64,000 nucleotides of DNA. It comes from Arthrobacter sp. SPG23. GTDB taxonomy: Bacteria; Actinomycetota; Actinomycetes; Actinomycetales; Micrococcaceae. A program made the position numbers and the translations under genes. Shown here in pieces: positions 58,404-64,000 of the stretch. The stretch's first letter is position 1. Each line of letters starts with the position of its first letter. Below the pieces are notes generated by a model. That model searched no databases and was not told where the DNA came from. It saw only the letters and a program-made list of their open reading frames with translations. The DNA lies in assembly GCF_000876655.1 (NCBI RefSeq), contig NZ_JYCN01000025.1:124001-188000 (forward strand), read 5' to 3'.

Positions 58404-58418
58404 TGTGGTTAGACCACA
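58404..58418. promoter_or_regulatory. FadR/LldR-type operator 2
   Basis: TGTGGT-TAG-ACCACA, centred 25 bases from operator 1 and 83 bases before the L-lactate dehydrogenase start. Paired sites suggest cooperative or bidirectional control. Confidence 0.75.
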
Positions 58419-58493
58419 GAGCCGCCCGTCTAGAGCGACCCGCCCAGAGCCACCTGTCCAGAGCCACACCAGCACGATGCCCCGGAGGCAGCA

Positions 58494-59858
58494 ATGACGC
58501 ACACCATCCAGCCCAGCAACCCCGAGGCCACCCCGGCCCCCGACACAACGGACGTGCCGGCCACGGCCGCCGGCGCCGCGCCCGGCGCGTCCCTGACCGG
58601 GGCCGTAAACCGGGCCGCCGCTGCAATCCCCGCCGCGCTCAAGCGCCGCGTGCCCAAGTACTCAGACCTGGCGCCGCTGATGCAGTTCAAGAAGCCGGAG
58701 TTCAGCCGTGCCGCGAAGCTGCAGCGCGCCAGCACCATCTGGGAACTGCGGGACATGGCCAAGCGCCGCACCCCGCAGGCGCCCTTCGACTACACCGACG
58801 GCGCCGCCGAAGCCGAGATCACGCTGCGCCGTGCCCGTGAGGCCTTCCTGGACATCGAGTTCCGGCCGGGCATCCTCCGGAACGTCTCCAGCATCGACCT
58901 GGGCACCGACATCCTGGGCAAGCCCTCCCGCCTGCCTGTCGGCATCGCGCCCACCGGCTTTACCCGGATGATGCAGTCCGAAGGCGAGTACGCCGGGTCG
59001 CAGGCCGCTGAAGCCGCCGGCATTCCCTACACGCTCTCCACCATGGGCACCGCGTCCATCGAGGACGTTGCCGAGGCCGCGCCCAACGGGCGGAACTGGT
59101 TCCAGCTGTACCTGTGGACGGACCGCGACCGCTCGCTCGAACTCATCGAGCGCGCCGCCAAGGCAGGCAACGACACCCTGATGGTCACCGTGGACACCGC
59201 CGTCGCCGGTGCCCGCCTCCGCGACGTCCGCAACGGCATGACCATCCCGCCGGCACTGACCATCAAGACCGTGCTGGATGCGTCCTACCGCCCGGCCTGG
59301 TGGTTCAATTTCCTCACCCACGAGCCGCTGACGTTTGCGTCGCTCTCGCGCTACACCGGCACCGTGGCGGACCTGATCAACTCCATGTTCGACCCCACCT
59401 TGACGTTCGAGGACCTGGACTGGCTGCGCGAAACCTGGAAGGGCAAGCTGGTGGTCAAGGGCATCCAGACCGTGGAGGACGCCCGCAAGGTGGTGGACCA
59501 CGGCGCCGACGGCGTGGTGCTCTCCAACCACGGCGGACGCCAGCTGGACCGTGCGCCCATCCCGTTCCACCTGCTGCCCGGCGTCAAGGAAGCCTTTACC
59601 AAGGACCACTCCGACGCAGCCATCATCCTGGACACAGGCATCATGAGCGGCGCCGACATCATTGCCGCGCTGGCCCAGGGCGCCGACTTCACCCTGATCG
59701 GCCGCGCGTACTTGTACGGCCTCATGGCCGGCGGCCGGGCCGGCGTGGACCGCGCCCTCCAGATCCTTGAAAAGGACATGACCCGCACCATGGCCCTGCT
59801 GGGCGTCAGCAAGCTCTCCGAGCTCACCCCGGACCACGTCCGGATCCTCGGCAGGTAA
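58494..59858 (+). CDS. lldD: FMN-dependent L-lactate dehydrogenase / alpha-hydroxy-acid oxidase
   Basis: 454 residues with GAGGCAGC before the ATG. Oxidises L-lactate to pyruvate and passes electrons to the respiratory chain. A 75-residue Ala/Pro-rich extension precedes the FMN barrel: [52 protein letters not shown]. The catalytic His and substrate Arg are in [14 protein letters not shown]. The catabolic counterpart of the lactate made by the rhamnose fusion, though in a separate regulon. Ends before the 66-bp palindrome. Confidence 0.93.
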   Translation: MTHTIQPSNPEATPAPDTTDVPATAAGAAPGASLTGAVNRAAAAIPAALKRRVPKYSDLAPLMQFKKPEFSRAAKLQRASTIWELRDMAKRRTPQAPFDYTDGAAEAEITLRRAREAFLDIEFRPGILRNVSSIDLGTDILGKPSRLPVGIAPTGFTRMMQSEGEYAGSQAAEAAGIPYTLSTMGTASIEDVAEAAPNGRNWFQLYLWTDRDRSLELIERAAKAGNDTLMVTVDTAVAGARLRDVRNGMTIPPALTIKTVLDASYRPAWWFNFLTHEPLTFASLSRYTGTVADLINSMFDPTLTFEDLDWLRETWKGKLVVKGIQTVEDARKVVDHGADGVVLSNHGGRQLDRAPIPFHLLPGVKEAFTKDHSDAAIILDTGIMSGADIIAALAQGADFTLIGRAYLYGLMAGGRAGVDRALQILEKDMTRTMALLGVSKLSELTPDHVRILGR

Positions 59859-59887
59859 CCTGCCACGCCCGGCCACCAGCCGCCTCG

Positions 59888-59953
59888 CCCAACTGACTGG
59901 CAGTTAACGCTCCCAAAACGGGTTTTCACAGCGTTAACTGCGAGTCAGTTGGG
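59888..59953. repeat. 66-bp interspersed palindrome, copy 2
   Basis: Same left arm as copy 1 at 11525 (24 identical bases), with a right arm that is an even closer complement (CAGTTGGG at the end) and a different tip (AAAACGGGTTTT). It lies between the convergent lldD and ArsR genes, a placement that favours a bidirectional terminator. Confidence 0.75.
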
Positions 59954-59960
59954 TGTCTGG

Positions 59961-60524
59961 CTACTTCTTGCGGCCGAACTTTGGCAGGTTGGCGATGAGG
60001 TCCGCAGCCTTGGTGGCGGCCCGGCCCACGGTGCGGCCGATCTGCTGCGGGACGGAGTCATCCCCTGCCGTGGCTACCGGAATCGCCACGGCAGGGCTCA
60101 GCTGCCCGCCTTCCGAGGCGCCCGGCACCACTGCCGCAGCCGGCCGGGCGGCACCCGCAGCGGCGGCCAGCGGCGACGGCGCGGCACCTGCGGTTTCCGC
60201 CATCTGCACCGGTTTTTCCTCCAGGATCTGCGCTGCCGGTGAGCTGACGACGGCGGCCCGCGGCCCGACGTCGAACGTCTCCAGCCAGCTGGCGACGCCG
60301 GCAAGCGGTTTGGGGTTCAGCGCGTAGTAGCGCTTCTGGCCCTGGGCGCGCATGCTGACAAGATCGGCCTCGCGGAGCACTTTCAAATGTTTAGAGATGG
60401 TGGGCTGGCTGGCGTCCAGTTCCTCGACCAGCTCCCCCACTGCTTTGTCCCCCGAGCGGAGGGATACCAGAATGTCACGCCGGGTTGCCTCAGCAATGAC
60501 GGCAAATACGTCGTCTGTCACCAT
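59961..60524 (-). CDS. ArsR family regulator with a long disordered C-terminal tail
   Basis: 187 residues from ATG 60524. The winged HTH fills residues 1-95: FAVIAEATRRDILVSLRSGDKAVG, LDASQPTISKHLKVLREADLV. A linker, then about 90 residues of Ala/Pro/Gly-rich tail, ends in NLPKFGRKK, a basic cluster. ArsR proteins are usually about 100-120 residues. No Cys metal site is visible, so it may sense something other than metal. Confidence 0.85.
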   Translation of the reverse strand: MVTDDVFAVIAEATRRDILVSLRSGDKAVGELVEELDASQPTISKHLKVLREADLVSMRAQGQKRYYALNPKPLAGVASWLETFDVGPRAAVVSSPAAQILEEKPVQMAETAGAAPSPLAAAAGAARPAAAVVPGASEGGQLSPAVAIPVATAGDDSVPQQIGRTVGRAATKAADLIANLPKFGRKK

Positions 60525-60679
60525 GTGATCCACCCTAGCGACATATACGCCGGATGGCATCCACTATTTCCTCCCGTGCACAACGGCCATTGCCCCGCAC
60601 CGGCGGCGGTGCTACAACGGACTCACGGTTGCCCCGGGCTGTCCGGCTGCGGCCGCTCAAACATGAGGGGTGGGTGGCC

Positions 60680-61174
60680 ATGGATTTCCTGCGCCAGCAG
60701 CTGTTCAACATCATCGCTTTTGTGTTTTTGGGCCTGTTCGTAGCGGTCTGGGGATCCGTGCTGCTGCGCGTCGGGTTCTGGGTGCCGGACGGAAGGACGG
60801 TCGCGCCGCCCCTCAACGGAGCCCTGGTTACCGCGGCGGGCGTGCTGGCCACGTCCCTGAGCTCCCTGACCGCCTCGGCCCTGGGGTTCACCATTGCCGA
60901 AGTCCGGCGCGACGAGGAAGCCCGCCGTGACCTGAAACCCGGCCAAGCGGGCGCCACCGCTGCCTTCAACCCGGCCGAGGTCACGGCCCGGCTGTCCGGG
61001 CGCATAGTGGCCGCAGTGGTGGTCTACCTCGCGGTGGGGCTGCTGGTCCTGCTGCTCTGGCTGGTCAAGGGAACGGCGTCAACGGACCTCATCGGCGCCT
61101 TCGCACTGTCGCTGCTGGGCTGGCTGATCGGCGCCGCCGGGGTGGTGTTCCAGACGGAAAAGCCGCTCACGTAG
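60680..61174 (+). CDS. Small membrane protein of unknown function
   Basis: 164 residues from ATG 60680. Four hydrophobic segments (NIIAFVFLGLFVAVWGSVLL, LVTAAGVLATSLSSLTASAL, VAAVVVYLAVGLLVLLLW, LIGAFALSLLGWLIGAAGVV) with an acidic/basic loop IAEVRRDEEARRDLK between 2 and 3. Upstream of the start is a G-rich AGGGGTGGGTGG. Divergent from the ArsR gene. Not recognised. Confidence 0.75.
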   Translation: MDFLRQQLFNIIAFVFLGLFVAVWGSVLLRVGFWVPDGRTVAPPLNGALVTAAGVLATSLSSLTASALGFTIAEVRRDEEARRDLKPGQAGATAAFNPAEVTARLSGRIVAAVVVYLAVGLLVLLLWLVKGTASTDLIGAFALSLLGWLIGAAGVVFQTEKPLT

Positions 61175-61213
61175 TCGAACGGCCCGGACGGGGGCTGCTA
61201 GCCGAACCAGGGG

Positions 61214-62437
61214 TTAATCGAACCAGGGGTCCAGGCCGTAGAGCGGAAACACTTCCTTGCGCGTGGCCATTACCGTGCGGTCCACCTCGTCGTTGGGGTC
61301 GAAACCGACTTCCCAGGAGCGCCACCACAGATCGACGTCGTCGCCCATGAATTCAGGCGCCGGCACACCGTAGAGGGCCCCGTACTTGTCCTTGACGTAC
61401 TGCCGCCAGTCCTCGGGAACGGGCGTCCGGAGCGGCACCGGCCTGCCGGCCGCGACGGCAATCAGGTGGCTCCAGGACCGCGGCACCACGGTGATCACGT
61501 TGTAGCCGCCTCCGCCGGTAGCTATCCACCGGTTGCCACAGTAACGCGCTGCGAGATTCCCGACGGCGGTGGCCGCTTCACGCTGGCCGTCCACGCTGAT
61601 GTTGAGGTGCGTGAGGGGATCAAGCCGGTGCGAGTCGCAGCCGTGCTGGCTCACAATCACTTCGGGTTCGAAGGCGCCGATCAGCTGCGGAACCACGGCA
61701 TGGAAAGCCCGCAGCCAGCCGGCGTCGCCCGTTCCCGCCGGAAGGGCAACATTGACGGCGCTGCCCTGGGCGTTGGGGCCGCCGATCTCGTTGGCGAAGC
61801 CCGTGCCGGGGAACAGTGTCAGTCCGGTCTCGTGCAGGGAAATGGTGAGGACCCGCGGATCGTCCCAGAAGATGCTCTGCGTTCCGTCGCCGTGGTGGGC
61901 GTCGACGTCGATATATGCCACACGCTGCACGCCGCCGTCGAGCAGTTTCTGGATGGCCAGGGCGGCATCGTTGTAGATGCAAAAACCGCTGGCCCGCTCC
62001 TTGGCGGCGTGGTGCATGCCGCCGCCGAAGTTGACCGCCCGGACCGCGCTGCCGTCCAGGATCGCGCGGGCCGCCATCAGTGAACCGCCGGCAAGGCGGG
62101 CGCTGGCCTCATGCATGCCGGCGAATGCGGGGTCGTCCTCTGTGCCCAGGCCCCGCTCCAGGTCGGGGACGTCCGGGTTGAGGCTGACGCGCCGGACCGC
62201 CGCCACGAATTCGGGGCTGTGGACGGTGCACAGTTCGTCGTCGCCGGCCACGTCCGGGGCGGCCACGGTGACGTGCGCCAGGTCCAGCAGGCCCAGGCTG
62301 CGGGAGAGCCGGGCAGTGAGCTCCATGCGCTCGGGTGCCATCGGGTGCCCGTGGCCGAAGTTATAGGCGGTCATGGCCATGTCCCACACCACCATCGTTG
62401 GCAGTGCGGATTGAGCGAGTCCGGGCACGAATGTCAT
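61214..62437 (-). CDS. acuC: Acetoin utilisation protein AcuC (class I histone-deacetylase-like)
   Basis: 407 residues from ATG 62437 (MTFVPGL); the frame extends further upstream without support. It removes acetyl groups from lysines, in Bacillus from acetyl-CoA synthetase. Zinc ligands are in YIDVDAHHGDGTQSIFW, with SQHGCDSHRLDPLTHLNIS and GGGGYN completing the site, and HHAAKERASGFCIYND the catalytic His pair. Divergent from the potassium transporter gene. Confidence 0.92.
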   Translation of the reverse strand: MTFVPGLAQSALPTMVVWDMAMTAYNFGHGHPMAPERMELTARLSRSLGLLDLAHVTVAAPDVAGDDELCTVHSPEFVAAVRRVSLNPDVPDLERGLGTEDDPAFAGMHEASARLAGGSLMAARAILDGSAVRAVNFGGGMHHAAKERASGFCIYNDAALAIQKLLDGGVQRVAYIDVDAHHGDGTQSIFWDDPRVLTISLHETGLTLFPGTGFANEIGGPNAQGSAVNVALPAGTGDAGWLRAFHAVVPQLIGAFEPEVIVSQHGCDSHRLDPLTHLNISVDGQREAATAVGNLAARYCGNRWIATGGGGYNVITVVPRSWSHLIAVAAGRPVPLRTPVPEDWRQYVKDKYGALYGVPAPEFMGDDVDLWWRSWEVGFDPNDEVDRTVMATRKEVFPLYGLDPWFD

Positions 62438-62541
62438 CAAGGACAGGCTACCTGAGCCGGGGGACCTCATTTCCCGGTCATGGCGCGGAATATAGTGGTT
62501 TACTACTGAAGGAAGCAGTTTCAACCGAGGAAAAGCCGCAC

Positions 62542-63975
62542 ATGACGCAAAGCCAGCCGAGGTCCAAGAGCCCGGCTAACTGGCACCCCGGCATGCCGGA
62601 GCGTGAGGGCCTGTGGATCTTCACGGGTATCCGCGACTTTATCGACAACATCGCCAACACGTCGCCGGCGCGGCTGGCGCTGACAGCGTTCGGTGTTGTC
62701 ATCCTTTTATTCACGGGGCTGCTGTCCATGCCGGCGTCGTCCGCCACCGGCGACTTCACGCCGCTGCACCAGGCCCTGTTCACTGCGGTGTCCGCCGTCT
62801 GCGTCACGGGCCTCACCGTGGTGTCCACCGCTGTGCACTGGTCCTTTTTCGGCCAGCTGGTGATCCTGGTCGGTATTTTCGTCGGCGGCCTGGGCACTCT
62901 GACCCTGGCCTCGCTGCTTGCGCTTATGGTCAGCAAGAAGCTCGGCGTGCGCGGCAAGCTCATTGCCCAGGAAGCCATGAACAACGCAGGGCGCCTTGGC
63001 GAAGTGGGCACCCTGCTGCGGATCGTCATCACCACGTCCGTGATCATCGAAGGCTGCCTTGCACTGGCCCTCGTTCCCCGCTTCCTCTTGCTGGGCGAAA
63101 GCTTCGGCCAGTCGGTGTGGCACGGCGTCTTCTACGCGATCTCGGCTTTCAACAACGCCGGTTTCACACCGCACTCGGACGGCATCGTCCCGTATGAGAC
63201 GGACCTGTGGATCCTTGTCCCGCTGATGCTCGGCGTCTTCCTGGGCAGCCTTGGCTTTCCCGTGGTGATGGTGCTGCAGCAGAACGGGCTGAACTGGAAG
63301 AAGTGGAACCTCCACACCAAGCTGACCATCCAGGTGTCCTTCATCCTCCTGGCGGCGGGAACAGTGCTGTGGGGTCTGATGGAGTGGGAAAACATGCGGA
63401 CCATCGGTTCCATGGACGTCGGCGACAAGATCGCGCATTCCCTCTTCGCCTCCGTGATGACCCGGTCCGGCGGCTTCAACCTGGTGGACCAGAACCACAT
63501 GGAATCCACCACCATGCTCCTCACTGACGCCCTCATGTTCGCGGGCGGCGGTTCAGCCTCCACTGCCGGCGGCATCAAGGTGACCACCATCGCCGTCATG
63601 TTCCTGGCCATCGCGGCGGAGGCCCGCGGCGACGCGGATGTGAAAGTCTACGGCCGCACCATTCCACAGGGAACCATGCGGGTGGCCATCTCGGTGATCG
63701 TCGCAGGCGCAACCCTGGTGTCCGTTTCGGCCTTTATGCTCCTGCACATCAGCGGGGCGCCCCTCGACCGGGTGCTGTTCGAGACCATTTCCGCCTTCGC
63801 CACCGTGGGCCTCAGCACCAACCTCAGTGCCGAACTGCCGCCGTCGGGCGTTTATGTCCTGACCGCGCTGATGTTCGCCGGCCGCGTGGGAACCGTGACC
63901 CTTGCCGCTGCCCTGGCGCTGCGCCAGCGCAGCCAGCTGTACCACTACCCGGAAGAGAGGCCCATCATTGGCTAA
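62542..63975 (+). CDS. TrkH/KtrB-type potassium uptake channel subunit
   Basis: 477 residues from ATG 62542 (GAGGAAA upstream). Four pore loops are visible: SAVCVTGLTVV, SAFNNAGFTPH, VMTRSGGFNLVD and SAFATVGLSTN, which form the K+ selectivity filter. The intramembrane loop FAGGGSASTAGGIKVTTIAV, which gates the channel, is present. Ktr-like in length. It would need a TrkA/KtrA RCK regulatory subunit, whose gene appears to begin at the window edge with a TTG start. Confidence 0.93.
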   Translation: MTQSQPRSKSPANWHPGMPEREGLWIFTGIRDFIDNIANTSPARLALTAFGVVILLFTGLLSMPASSATGDFTPLHQALFTAVSAVCVTGLTVVSTAVHWSFFGQLVILVGIFVGGLGTLTLASLLALMVSKKLGVRGKLIAQEAMNNAGRLGEVGTLLRIVITTSVIIEGCLALALVPRFLLLGESFGQSVWHGVFYAISAFNNAGFTPHSDGIVPYETDLWILVPLMLGVFLGSLGFPVVMVLQQNGLNWKKWNLHTKLTIQVSFILLAAGTVLWGLMEWENMRTIGSMDVGDKIAHSLFASVMTRSGGFNLVDQNHMESTTMLLTDALMFAGGGSASTAGGIKVTTIAVMFLAIAAEARGDADVKVYGRTIPQGTMRVAISVIVAGATLVSVSAFMLLHISGAPLDRVLFETISAFATVGLSTNLSAELPPSGVYVLTALMFAGRVGTVTLAAALALRQRSQLYHYPEERPIIG

Positions 63976-64000
63976 TCCCTCAGGCGCTGTCAACCGCCCC
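63968..64000 (+). CDS. Probable start of a TrkA/KtrA-type subunit gene, cut by the window
   Basis: A TTG start at 63968 overlaps the channel gene's TAA and gives MANPSGAVNRP in 11 codons, with GAAGAGAGG upstream at 8 bases. The product is inferred from the usual TrkH-TrkA gene order; too little is visible to confirm it. Confidence 0.4.
   Translation, partial: MANPSGAVNRP

Overview
The window is high-GC actinobacterial DNA, most like the Micrococcaceae (Arthrobacter/Pseudarthrobacter group). This is inferred from gene content: system II cytochrome c maturation, Rex, the tiny basic ribosomal protein bS22, many LacI regulators, and ABC sugar importers with no ATPase gene beside them. Genes are dense, with many 1-4 base start/stop overlaps. 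I found no rRNA, tRNA, CRISPR array, IS element or prophage.

Layout. 1-4543: a minus-strand operon (phosphoglycerate mutase-like protein, TlpA/ResA, CcdA, ResB, CcsB) for cytochrome c maturation. 4764-9932: housekeeping and small genes (YceI, a tandem pair of Q/Y-rich membrane proteins, Rex, a glutaredoxin-like protein, a HAD phosphatase, bS22, a small HTH protein). 10102-11472: an aromatic-pathway DAHP synthase behind a leader with an aromatic-rich leader peptide and a Shine-Dalgarno-sequestering stem. 11611-43847 and 47020-57639: a large sugar region that fits use of rhamnogalacturonan-I pectin and related plant glycans. 44171-46573: a SulP-carbonic anhydrase fusion. 57654-59858: a GntR regulator and L-lactate dehydrogenase. 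59961-64000: ArsR, a small membrane protein, AcuC and a Trk/Ktr potassium channel subunit.

How the sugar genes fit together. Rhamnose is handled by RhaM, RhaI, RhaB and a fused aldolase/lactaldehyde dehydrogenase, next to a divergent LacI regulator. Uronate is handled by an SDR dehydrogenase, an enolase-superfamily dehydratase, a KdgD-like dehydratase and a semialdehyde dehydrogenase, together an oxidative route to 2-oxoglutarate, beside a second LacI regulator. Three sets of solute-binding protein plus two permeases import oligosaccharides. A CE12-type acetylesterase, a DUF1961 protein, a CE7 esterase, a GH42, a GH3 and two near-identical-architecture Gfo/Idh-DUF6807 fusions would trim or transform the cargo. 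Two palindrome families (TGAAWCG..., and GAGAAAACGTTTTCTC) recur upstream of these operons and suggest two LacI regulons.

The region also shows decay. There is a solute-binding-protein pseudogene with an in-frame internal deletion (27409-27845), and a bare lipoprotein signal peptide behind an intact operator (39337-39429). The observations most worth following are the DAHP synthase leader, the fused oxidoreductase-DUF6807 proteins, the M24-fold protein that has lost metal ligands, and the repeated 66-bp palindrome.
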